Source: Metellina segmentata
Lineage: Eukaryota; Arthropoda; Arachnida; Araneae; Tetragnathidae
NCBI GenBank assembly: GCA_947359465.1
Contig: OX375883.1
Location: 92,250,911 to 92,314,910 of the forward strand
DNA: 64,000 bases
Reading direction: 5' to 3'
Shown here: in pieces, positions 43,679 to 54,700 of the stretch
Layout of the letters: each line of letters opens with the position of its first letter
Numbering within the stretch: position 1 is the stretch's first letter
Notes under the pieces: generated by a model
What the model saw: only the letters and a program-made list of their open reading frames with translations
The model's database searches: none
Told to the model about the DNA's origin: nothing
Position numbers and translations under genes: made by a program

Positions 43679-43681
<3 letters not shown>

Positions 43682-43727
<46 letters not shown>
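43682..43727. repeat. (TA)n microsatellite, right half
   Basis: About 23 TA units continuing the array that ends at 37934. Confidence 0.9.
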
Positions 43728-43730
<3 letters not shown>

Positions 43731-43809
43731 GAGGCAAAAAACTTATATCTTTATTTCTCTTTGAAATAAATTTTTTAAATTGAAAAGAGTCTACTTGAAC
43801 ACCCTGTAG

Positions 43810-44640
43810 CCGACTAACCGGCCCGGGAACAGTAAGTGTTTAAAGCTGTGGCGTACGTCGCAGAACAAAGTCTTTGCAGAAGAATTTTTCCCTAATTATA
43901 TAAAATTTTTGGCTGATTTTTTTTCAATCATTAGTTACGATGTTATGCAGTGCAAAGCGCGTTCCGTGACACACCCTTTTTTCATTTCTTGCTACGGAAC
44001 AACCTCCGTACACCGCCCAAATTACCACAAACACTTATAAATAATACATCGTCAATGACAAAATATTTAACTTCAAAAGTTATCGACAGAATTGTAATTT
44101 CTGAAAGTATGTCTTGGTTTTAAATAGAGTAAGTTAATTAATTTCGATGTTTTTTTAACGTGTAATATATAATTAGCCGATAAGTGTGTTTTATGTCTGT
44201 TTTTGATTTTACTGCAGTTTTGAAAATTCGGAAACACACACACACACGCACACGCACACACACATCTGCTTTCATTAGTAATGTAATGTTCATTTACAAA
44301 CAGTGTAACACACCACAGTTTCATACAGCGGAACCTTGATTATCCGAGACCCCAGTAACCCAGTGTTTGTGTTAACCGAGTATAATATTTTGCGTAGTTT
44401 ATGGCTTCGTTTGGTACTGGTAGTTGGTAGACCTTTGTATTTACGTCGTCGCAGTGTAGCAACAAAATGGGGTTGGTTGGTTGACCCCTTGACCTCCCGT
44501 TTTTTGACAGGTTAAAGGGTTTACTAGTCACTCACTGAAAAATGGAATGAACCCGTCAAAGGAAACCGGACTACTCTGGTCAACCCAGTGACCAGATTTC
44601 TGAAAATACATTTGATATACGTTTTACATGGGTAATACAT
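43810..44640. other. mostly unassigned; (CA)n and a Tigger-like end
   Basis: (CA/CG)n at 44236-44263. CAGCGGAACCTTGATTATCC at about 44327 resembles a pogo/Tigger terminus, but the opposite end was not found. No gene. Confidence 0.4.
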
Positions 44641-44662
44641 CCTTTTGATAATACTGATTATA

Positions 44663-45357
44663 CGAGGGAGTATCAATAAGTAACACACATACTGTAAAAA
44701 ATAATAATAATAAAAGCAATTAATGACAGTCGGAAACAGAAATGATAGTATTACCCATTTTTTACTTTTTCACATGATTTCCATTCATGTTAAGGCATTT
44801 TTCCCAACGATGGATCAGTTCGAAAATCCCGGTCTCATAGAACTCCGTCGGCTGCGAGAAGAGCTCGTTTGAGTGCCGTCGTCAGAGTCAAACTTCTTAC
44901 CGTCAAGGAACTTCTTTATGGGTCCAAAGCGCGACAGATCAACACATTCGACTGCTGCACGACATCGCTCGTCCTCATGTGTCTTGCCTAGTTCGTGCAA
45001 AAGTAAAGGGTTTCGGTTGGGAAGTTTTGGAGCACCGTCCATACAGCCTGGATCTGGCACCCTCCGACTTCCATCTGTTTGGACCCATAAAGAAGTTTCT
45101 TGACGGTAAGAAGTTTGACTCTGACGACTGCACTCTAGCCGACCGTGCGAAGGTGGTTCCTCTCGCAGTCGACGGAGTTCTATGAGACCGGAATTTTCAA
45201 ACTTATCCATCGTTGGGAAAAATGCCTCAACATTTATGGAAATTATGTGGAAAAGTAATAAATGTATAATACTTTCATATATGTTTCCTACTGTCACTAA
45301 TTGCTTTTATTATTATTATTTTTAACATTATGTGCGTTACTTAATGATACTCCCTCA
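44663..45357. mobile_element. foldback mariner derivative
   Basis: Two inverted arms of about 265 bp, outer ends CGAGGGAGTATCAATAAGTA and, inverted, TGAGGGAGTATCATTAAGTA, face each other across about 150 bp of single-copy sequence. The right arm and centre encode LLHDIARPH, GFGWEVLEHRPYSLDLAPSD then FHLFGPIKKFLDGKKF, the mariner catalytic C-terminal half. The left arm is an inverted copy of the last part, so open frames on both strands repeat FGPIKKFLDGKKFDSDD. The N-terminal half is absent. Confidence 0.82.
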
Positions 45358-45714
45358 AATATCCGTTTGATAATACATTTGAGACATGGGCCGGTAGTGT
45401 CTGCAGGATTTTCCTTAATTATTTTGCATGTACTTTAATTTTAGTATAGTTTACCTCTTTTGGCAAGGCTTATAGTTTCCTCAATTTTGAATTATGATGT
45501 CAGGTTCTGTCCTGCTTTTCAAAACAGCCTCACGTACAAAAAGTTGATTTAACGAAGTAGCAATCATTTCTGACCTTATCTAAATTACACTAATATTTAA
45601 ATAGTAAACGATTAATTCCATTAAATAGGTACAGAAAAAAGATAGAATCTATAAAATTAACAATAAAACTGACAATATAATACATATGCACACACTTCTA
45701 GAATCTTCTGATTG

Positions 45715-46255
45715 TTAGTTCGTGATAATGTTAATCTTTTCCATTAGGAATTTCATTACAATTATAATTTTTATTTGAGCCGGATTGTTGTTGATTGTAT
45801 TGGTTGCCCAAGCCTGGTAGTGTGCTATTGCTGGTTTCTTGAGGTGATCGCAACATGTGAGTGGACAATCAAAAATGTAATGATATGGGGTGCCACAACC
45901 TCCGCACAGATGCATTGGTCGCTGTTCTTTATTTTGAATCTGAACAGGTAGCTGGGGAATGGGCCATGCCTAGTGTAGGATGCCATCAGGTTTGCTCCAC
46001 AGGGCTGACTCTTTTTGTGAACTTTAGGTAGGAACGTGTGAACTCGACGGCCTCATTCCCCATTATCACAGTCTTTCTGCCATGCTCTTAAAGTGAGATC
46101 CTTTAACTGTTTTAGGTCACTTTTATTTTGAGTGCTTCAAGATCTATTACCATCCTTGAATTTCACTTTCTTGTTGCTTTAGCCAGTTGGTCCACTCTGT
46201 CGTTATCGAAGTATCCTGTATGCGCCTTTATCCAGATAATATGGATGTTTAGAGG
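45715..46255 (-). pseudogene. non-LTR retrotransposon ORF2 3' remnant
   Basis: Minus strand: LNIHIIWIKAHTGYFDNDRV followed by DQLAKA resembles the C-terminal RNase H motif of Jockey/I-like LINEs. Further on, CGGCGTPYHYIFDCPLT resembles the Cys/His knuckle that ends such ORF2 proteins. Stops and frame changes are frequent. The 5' part is absent; 45360-45714 downstream has nothing recognised. Confidence 0.6.
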
Positions 46256-46284
46256 TGACTCTCGAGTCAATCTCAAAGAGAAAG

Positions 46285-46965
46285 TTCCATGGAATACACG
46301 GTCTGGTGGTTAAGGTGTCAGACTCTAGATTGGAAGATTCCTGGTTCGAATCCTGGTCAGAGCATGTATGTTTGTAAGCGAATGGTGTAGATGCGGCTGG
46401 TGCACCTTAAATCTGTAGTGGCCGAAAGTCCTCACGTTGGGTTGGTGTGGAAGTTTGGAGCGTGGGTTGCCAGCTCAGGTGTGACCTCGTCATCTGACCT
46501 TGGCTCAAAAATACGAGGTGTTGTCCTAGGTGTTATACTAAACCTATTGGGTGTTGATCCCAGAGCATCGCCAATAGCCCAATGAGTTGCTCCAGTGCGA
46601 TGTTAATTAAATAGCTACCGACATACCAGGGTAATGGTAATTTTTGTTTAACGTCGTACTAGAGCAACACAACGGGCTATTTACGACAGGTCCGGGATCA
46701 GTCCCTTAAGGGAGAGATCCGAGGACAACACCTCGTAATTTTGAACCACGGTCTGATGACGAAGCAACACCTGAGCTGGCACACCACTCACCAAACTTCC
46801 ACGCCAACCCAACGTGAAGACTTTCGGCCACGACAAATTTAAGGTGCACCAGCCGCCTCTACACCATACGCTTACAAACATCCATGCCCGGACCCGGATT
46901 CGAACCAGGAACCTTACGATCTAGATGCTAACACCTTAACCACTATACCGGTTGGTCGGCCCGAC
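46285..46965. mobile_element. convergent pair of full-length SINEs
   Basis: 46285-46618 is a plus-strand family A copy (box B GGTTCGAATCCTGGTC); 46628-46965 is a minus-strand copy with GGATTCGAACCAGGAACC. Tails are 10 bp apart, giving a 340-bp-armed inverted repeat. Confidence 0.85.
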
Positions 46966-47187
46966 CTTCCAGGGAGATGAATGTTGAGTCTTGTGGTTTT
47001 GGGCGAGTTTATTTTTTAAATAATGTGATAGATTGGAAAGTAATTAAATGAAACGCTTCCACAATTCCCAGCTTTAGTGAGGATTCTGGTTCGAATCTAA
47101 CATTTGGTTCCGAAAGCGATAGCAGTTATAATAAGTTAGTGGTATAAAAATCACCCGAAAAAAGCATATGCATAAAAGCGTGAGTTA

Positions 47188-47629
47188 GGCCCGGTGCACA
47201 CATCCGGTTTTTCAACGTTCGGCGCCGCTGCCGCAACGCAAGTGCGGTCTGAGATACATTAGATCCAATGGAGCAGTGCACACATGCCTCCAGCGCCGCT
47301 GGGGCGAAGCACGTCCAACTTGCGTGCCATTTGTACCGCAGTTCCCTACGGCGCCGCACATGAGTCTCCGTTCTGAAGTACATTGTTTTCATAATCAAAT
47401 GGAATATAAATAATAATTAATAAATGGTTGTATCCAGTAACGTCTATTTTGTTACAAAATATACTTTTTTACACCAAGTAAGCGAAACAAACACGTTTTC
47501 TCCGATAGAATATTTATCGCAAAAGGTGCGAAATGAGTTCGAGCGTCATTTCACGGTTATGTGTGCGTAGTTGGGCTTCGATGCCGCAGTGGTGCCGTAC
47601 GTTTAAAAACCGGATGTGTGCACCCGGCC
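47188..47629. mobile_element. Harbinger-type MITE with TTA duplication
   Basis: Ends GGCCCGGTGCACACATCCGG and, inverted, GGCCGGGTGCACACATCCGG, flanked by TTA (47185-47187, 47630-47632). 442 bp, with GC-rich left half (GGCGCCGC words) and AT-rich right half. Confidence 0.82.
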
Positions 47630-47660
47630 TTAGTGTTTCTGCGTGTGGCTGTCCTCCCAA

Positions 47661-48413
47661 AGCTTCGGTTTCCTAAGAAAGCGTAACCGTTATATAACAG
47701 CCGTGATACGTCATGATGTAGCGGGAATAACTAGACGGCTGTCTAAACAAGAGTCCAGAGGTGTCAACTTAGACGGACAGAATACGTTGGAAAATGGTCA
47801 ACACAGACGGCCCTCGTGGTTTATTTTATTCGAGAAACAAACAAAGTTGTTTTTTATTCTCTAGTTCAAAGTTTCTAACTTCGGGATCGTTGAAAATAGA
47901 GTGAAAATTTCAACAGATTTCAAATCAGCTTAAATTTCTACGCCAGATCGATATCAAAATTTTTTTATTATTCAATTATTTACCATTTGATAATTTAATT
48001 ATTTATTAAATAAACAATTATTTATTTAAAGAAAATCACATTTAAAGTATCGATATGGTGTCAAATTTTCCGCAGATTTCAAATCAATTAATCTTTTCAT
48101 TCTGTGTATAACGATCACGATTTTACAAAAACGAACTAATCAATTGCAGTCAAAAATGTTTATTTGTTTTGCTCCTCTTCGCTCGAATCGTTTGGCGCAG
48201 GAAAAGAAATCTTGCCGCTACAAGAGAATAAACGTTCCCCAACTGTTTGAGACCGCTGTGACGACAGTCATGGAAATGGCGGCTCCGATCATTTTCGTTA
48301 CGCTCACAAACAACGCTCTCTAGGAAACCAACACCATGTGTTAGTATAAACAACGTTTTAGTGACGTCACCCACCGCTACATCACGGATACGCTTTCTTA
48401 GGAAACCGAAGCT
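47661..48413. mobile_element. MITE with AGCTTCGGTTTCCTAAGAAA ends, copy 2
   Basis: Inverted relative to 26966-27704 and about 85% similar. Both TIRs are preserved; the flanking triplets no longer match. Ends 195 bp from the poly(A) signal of the reductase gene. Confidence 0.8.
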
Positions 48414-48607
48414 TTACGACCTTTCACACCTTTTCAAAAAACGACTGTCCCAAGGTCGACTGTTTTCTCGTCGGAGTCGCGCTATATGAGGGAACTAATG
48501 GGGTTATGTAAATTATACATGCGGCAGATTTACTTGTAAGAGTTTATTAAAACACACGCTGCCGATAAAAATACATGAAACAGACATTGAGTCAGTATGT
48601 CTTGGGC

Positions 48608-48613
48608 TTTATT
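48608..48613 (-). terminator. poly(A) signal AATAAA of the DCXR-like gene
   Basis: AATAAA on the minus strand, 15 bp after the stop codon. The 3' UTR would be very short, with cleavage expected at about 48580-48600. A TIR-bounded MITE ends some 200 bp further on, at 48413. Confidence 0.65.
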
Positions 48614-48628
48614 TTCGGACGGAATACG

Positions 48629-48738
48629 TCAAGCGTAGTTGACACCCAGTCCGCCATCTATGGGAACGACCGCACCTGTGACCATCGATGCATGGTCACT
48701 CAGGAGGAACAGAACTGGACCCACGATGTCACTGACCT
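48629..48738 (-). CDS. DCXR: DCXR-like terminal exon with stop
   Basis: 110 bp after CCTTTCAG. It encodes [20 protein letters not shown], then [16 protein letters not shown] and TGA at 48631-48629. The LSDxxxxVTG and DGG motifs are the canonical SDR C-terminus. The last residues are NYA, where human DCXR ends WAC. Confidence 0.9.
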
Positions 48739-51700
48739 CTGAAAGGAAAAGGAACATTAGGAGGCGTGGTTATGCTAATTTCCGAACTCGATTGCCTGTC
48801 ATCTGACCATGGAGGAAATATATAATGTAGAGTGAGCAACTGTAAACTTTTTACGTGACCGGGTACCATTTGACCGAAACTAGTAGTAACGTGACCCTTA
48901 GATTACTTTCATCTGCCGGGTGGAAACGAACCGAAATCATCTGATTGGTTGTTGGTTGACGAGATACGATTTTCCAAACCCTCATAGGTACTACAACTGG
49001 GGGCGGGGCTAACCGTAATGGCCAATGATCGCGAGCGCTGGATAGGAATCTCCTTCACTACGCTAAAGACAGCTGAAATCCTGTCTGATCCTGTTTGCAG
49101 TGTAATAAATGAAACATGTTAAATAATTTTTCTGTTTTCTTCTTTTCTTTTCAGATCCATGGCTATGGGTGGGTAGAGGTGGGAGCCGAAAATTGTATCC
49201 TTTTATTATATAAGTTAATAATTATATTAATTAGTGTTTTATGTATGCTTTTTGTTGCATCAGAATGATCCTAAACCAGGGGTGGATACGACACCATCAT
49301 CCTAAAGCAAAGGGGACGGCAGAGGGGCGGAAAATATCAGCTGGTAGTGAGTTCAGGAGTGGTTCTTAGATTATTTATGTAAAATCAACGGAAGCTTGGA
49401 AAAATATATAAAGGGTATTAAAAATTAGGAAAAGTAATTTAGAATCAAAAGGAATTAACTTGGAATTTTTAAAAAATAATTTGGAGGATCTTAAATTTTT
49501 TCCGCCAGCTGGGTTTGAACTCGGGAAGTCATCCTCCGCTGCCGACGCCAAACAGAAGGTAGGTGACTTTAGCTATTAGGCCACCGTTGCTTCACGAAAA
49601 GAAGCTCTTTAAAAGAAGACATCATTTTATATTTGGTTGATTTCAGTCTCATTGGCCGTTATGGTTAGCCCCGCCCCCAGTTATAGTATCTGTGAGGGTT
49701 TGTAAAATAGTTGACGGGACTGGGGAAGACGCCCAATCATTGATTCATCACCTGATTGGTCTGAGCGGCCTGGTAGTAGACTTTTGCTATTCTAATACTT
49801 TCTAATGAGAAAGGTGATTAAAATTTGCTGGTTTGGTATATACGCTATAACAACTATACCAGCTAGTTGACCTTATTTTGACTTATAGGTTTAACAAAAC
49901 TTGTCTTGATAAAGATCCGATAACCAAGTGCTCAAGTGGTTTTGTAATGAGCTTAGCCACCACTACAAAAATTAACTTAGGATGCAGTAGTATACACTGA
50001 CGAACCAAAACATTATGGCCATCCCACATTTTTCAATGAACTCGTCTGGATGACGTGGAGGGCTCGTGATTAAGTGAGAATGGTATTTAAATGTTACTGG
50101 GAGAAGGTAAGTAATCAATCTTGCACTTTTGCGAGTGATTGGAAAGGCTGCTGATCTGAGCGAATTTGATAGAGGGCAGATCGTAATGGTCCGAAGACTC
50201 GGAACGAGTATCACCGAAACTGCACGACTGGTAGGTTGTTCACGATCTGCCGTTGCTAGTATACATGAAAAGTGGATAAATGACGGTGACACCAGAAGTA
50301 GACGCCAATGTGTTGGTCGTTTACGCGTCATCAAAGAAAAAGGATGTCGGAGACTGTCCTGCTTGGTAAAGCAATATCGGCGCGAAACAGTAGCTCAGCT
50401 GACAGTCCCATACAATGCAGGTCCAAGCGCAAGTGTTTTGGAACGCACAGTTCAGCGGACAGTGTTGGATATGTGACTGTATAGCAGACGTCCCACTCGT
50501 GTGTCTCTGTTGACCATGCGTTATCGTCAACTACGCCTACAGTGGGCCCGGGAACATCGGGACTGGAGCATGGATGAGTGGAAGAGAGTTGACTAGTCAG
50601 ATGAATCCAGATTTCTCATTCATCACGTCGATGGTCGTGTCAGGACACGCTGTCAAGCGAACAATTGCTCTCCTCTTGTACAGCAGGTCATACACAGGCT
50701 GGTGGTGGCGGTATTATGCTTTGGGGAACGTTCTCATGGGCAACTCTGGGACCGGTAGTTGTGGTAGAACAGACTATGAACGCTGCGAACTATCTGAACA
50801 TCATTGCGGATCAGTTGCACCCTTACATGGTGTCTGTCTTTCCAACTGGAAATGGAATCTTCTAGCAGGACAACGCCCCATGTCACAAGGCTTGGATTGT
50901 GTTGGAGTGGTTCGAAGTGCACACTGATGAATTCCAATTTATGTCCTGACCACCTAACTCGCCGGTCTTAGTCCATTTGGGGTGTCATGGAGCATCAGCT
51001 CAGAGCTCAAACACCACCATGTCCGAATATCTCGACTTTGCGTGACCGCTGCTTAGTTATTTGGTACAATCTGCCTCCAGTCATGTACCAAGAACTTGTG
51101 TTATCTATTCCCAGGTGAGTTGCAACTGTTCAGAAAGCCACAGTAAGCGCAACGCGTTATTGAGTAGATGGTCATAATGTTTTGGCTCTTCAGTGTATAA
51201 AACAGTGTAACTCAACACTACCGTGAATAAACTATGCTTGCTAAATTGGTGACCGATGGACTTGATTTAAACACGCAAAAAATTTACAACTTCGATGGAT
51301 GGATGGTCCACGATGGATAGTCGAATCACCAATGCGATGCTAATCACTTTCAACAACCACCCGAGGCTCTGTGATAGCAGATATTGCTCATTTACTATCA
51401 CAGCTTCACTCCTTTCATTACTGCTCAGCTTTAACTCACACTCGGCTGCTAAAGGCAACACAGGACTATTACAACTGTGATCTTAATAGAGCTCTCATTG
51501 TCTCAAGAGAATGGCAATAATTTTACTAGTGGGGTCATCTGTCGAATTACGCCTACAGCTAAATTCTGGAGGGGGAGTACTGTAGCGAGCTTTGCCATCA
51601 CTACAGAAATTAACCTACGATGATGCATTAGTATATATAACAGTGTATCCCAACTCTAACATGAAGAATTTTTTGATAGGCAGTTGCACTGTTTCATTCC

Positions 51701-54700
51701 GTCTTGCTTAAGTTTCGACAAGATATCTCGTCCATCAAGATATCATATATTTTGCCAATTTTATCGCTTTTGCACGGGGTACTTCGTGAAGACTAACACC
51801 AGGAGGGTGAAACAAACTTTATTATTGTATGACCAGGAGTATTTCTGCGTAATGTCTTAACCTCTACACTGTGACGCTTATATTTTTTCAATCGTCTCCA
51901 AGAACGGCTCTTTTGCATGCATGTCCGACCCCCTTTACCTAATTACCTAACTTGAGCGATACAGCCTTGCGTGGCATTTACGACAGACGCTTTCCTTTCA
52001 TAGTAATCTGTGGCGTGGCGTATAGATTTCACCGGAGCGACCTTCAGCTTTGCCCCCAAAGCGTTCACACCTCAGGGTCGACAGGAGAGGATACCGAACA
52101 AAAGAAGGCATCCTGTGAAGAATCAATTGATTCTTCCAATAAAGCAGTTAACATGACACCTGGCTATCTGTACTGAGGCCTAACTGGCGCCTACGTAAGC
52201 TTGCAAACGGAGACCTGTTCCCCCCTTTTCGCAAGGGGTACAGAGGGAGCGTCGCCGGCTGTCCAGCGAATGATCGTACTGCTGATACGTCACGAAGGCT
52301 CTCAGCCAATTCGGAAGAGGCGCCGACCCTAGAACTTGAATTTGGAGGAGAAAAAAGACGATTTGACTTTCGGACGTTATACTGACGATTGAGCAGAGAC
52401 GGAACAGCCGTTCCTGGTTTTTTTCGAGTTCTTGTGGAGTCCTGAAAAGAGCGAGCTCTCACTCCAACATTTCGTGAGGATATCTATCCTATTAAGAGGA
52501 TTGGGAACAACCTGTTCCAAATTGCTTGAACGTTGGGAACATCCTGTTCCAAAATTGCTGTGACATTCAGGAACATCCAGTTCCAAACTGATTGAACGTT
52601 GGGAACATCCTGTTCCAAAATTGCTGTGACATTCAGGAACTTCCAGTTCCAAACTGATTGAACGTTGGGAATATCCTGTTCCAAAACTGCTGTGTAATTC
52701 AGGAACATTCGGTTCCAAACTGCTTCCAAATTCGGGAACATCCTGTTCCGAACGTCCGTCGTACTCCATCCGAATCCTGTCCCTGAACTTTAAAATCCAA
52801 ACAATTTGTAAATTAACTTTTCATTAACCTAGAATAAAGAAAACTCTATGCTGTAAGAAATGTCGTGATTGATTCGCTACCCTGGGAGATTCAGTTCTTT
52901 ACAATCCTCTAGAACAGGGGATTCCCAACCGGTGATACGCGGCAACGTTTCAGGTGGTACGCAAGGATGATACGAGCGACCCAAATATTCTACGAAGTTC
53001 GTTCGATTTTTTAGTATGTACAACCACGTTATGCTATTTCTTATGCCATTTATTACTAGTTACTTGTGTGAGAGTGGTTTTTCTGAACTTTTGTATATAA
53101 AAAATAAATATAGAAACAGAGTAAGTGTCGAAGAGGACTTTTGAGTGAAGTTAAGCTCCATTGATCCTGATATTCATATTTTAATAAAAGACAAACAAGT
53201 TTCGCACTAAAAATTGATATTTGATTATGTTAATATTTGTTTGCTTAGTTTGTACTAATTATTTAAAATTAGTTGTTTTTAGACCTGTGAGTAAAAAATA
53301 AATTGTAATTTTCAATGATCGTTTTATTTTTTTCCTTCATTAAAACATCAGTAATATGAAATACAAGTGCATTAAACATAAAATATGAAGCTTTCTTAGT
53401 ATTTTAATTAAAACAAAACAAGCCATTGGGCACTTTTCTGACATTAGATATCTGTTTCTAAAAAAATATAGAACTGGTGGTACGCCAAAAACTTCTAAAA
53501 ATTTCAAGTGGTACGCAGTTATTAAAAGGTTGGGAACCCCTGCTCTGGAAGGTCAGTCGCTGACAGCTCGTAAATGGTGATCGATGCCAGTTGTCTCGTA
53601 AAAGGGGATAACATCCAGCGTACGCAGATCAATACCATGCAGCTGGTGTAAACGAAATTTTAGTGGTAACAATTCAGAACTTGCTGCAGCGGAAAGGTTA
53701 ATCGAGATAAGGAAGTCCTTACCTGCAAATCTCTTGAGAGGAGTTCTGTCTCGCATCTGGTTGGCAAAGGCGTTGTCGGGGTCGAAGATTCCGGCCTCTT
53801 CGGCCATCCTCGTTCGGATGGCCGTGGGGTTGACGGAGTTCACACGGATCTGAAAGAGACCAACGCTAAATACAATTCAAATTCAACATTCAGGACTACT
53901 TTATAGAGATCAAATGTTCGAGATACCGAACCGAGATCGTAGCATTACGAGAATCGTAGACTGGGCGCCCATATCTCCGATTCTGAATCTTATGGTCCTC
54001 AGGAGGTATGGTATGATGCTTACGGTCTGTATTAAACACGGGAGTTTCGCTCCGGGGATATCATACCAAAGACCTTTAAGTACAAGGGAGCTTGTGCACG
54101 TTAAATCAGTCGAGCCTCAAATGTCCTCACATTGGTGTGGAGCTTTGGAGAGTGGGATGTCAGCTCAGGCGTGACCTCATCATCTGACCGTGGTTCAAAA
54201 TTACGTTGCGTTATCATCGGATGTTTCCCTCCGGGTTTGATCCCGGACCATCGCCAATAGCCCTCTGCGTTGCGCCAGTGTGACGTTAATGAAATACCTG
54301 AATACCTACCTGACGTGGATACCCTTGTCATCTTTTTATGCTTTTATCTCACTACTGTATTCCTCAATGTCTCTTTTTTTTATCGCTTTCGCAATTTTTA
54401 CACGTCGTTGTCAGTAGAGAGAATACGGGGGTTCTGGGACAGTGCGAATTGCGGATTTTGAGAAAGTGGGCTTTTCTCTTCTGGTTTACTGCGGTGCTGT
54501 CTAGCTCCTGCTGCATGGAGCGGTTGTTGACCTTTGAGGGGAGATGTTGATCTTCTGCAGACCCATATCGGGATTAGTGGAGTTGAGTTGTTAGTTCCTC
54601 GGATTATTTTTGAATTGTCTGGTAACAAGTTGAGTCGTTACGACTTTGAGGAACTCTCTTGATAGTGATGTGCACTAGACAATTTAAAAAAATACGAGAA

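Larger units (their letters stand above)
37935..43681 (+). mobile_element. rosa-like mariner element, right TIR split by BEL/Pao
   Basis: TIRs of about 130 bp, nearly identical, start CAGGGTGGTCCCGAATTCAT at both ends with TA flanks. The right TIR is broken between 39394 and 43625 by a BEL/Pao element; without it the unit is about 1.5 kb. It contains an intact transposase frame. Confidence 0.88.
36373..43808 (+). mobile_element. mariner-like shell element, heavily invaded
   Basis: Left end CAGGGTGTCCATAAAGTCTC (TA before it) and right end, inverted, CAGGGTGTTCAAGTAGACTC (TA after it) match for about 100 bp, including ...AAGTTTTTTGCCTCATTT. The interior holds a transposase C-terminal remnant at about 37796-37900 (RTWQEIECRLDVL), a dispersed repeat with a hAT, and the rosa-like mariner. 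The span would be about 1.5 kb without the insertions. Confidence 0.65.
51861..53668. repeat. dispersed repeat R, copy 2 (with solo LTR and hAT)
   Basis: Same sequence as 36493-37505 but interrupted by a solo LTR (52115-52903) and, three bases after it, a hAT derivative (52915-53542). Inside the last intron of the reductase, ending 55 bp from its splice donor. Confidence 0.78.

Noticed and set aside
44815..45297. 160-residue minus-strand frame
   Set aside because: Produced by the palindromic foldback mariner; it repeats the C-terminal motif of the plus-strand transposase.
44327..45420. A Tigger/pogo element enclosing the foldback mariner
   Set aside because: Only one end resembles a pogo terminus; no matching right end or coding remnant was found.
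53553..53843. 96-residue minus-strand frame as a separate gene
   Set aside because: It is the reductase exon read through its splice donor into the intron and repeat R.
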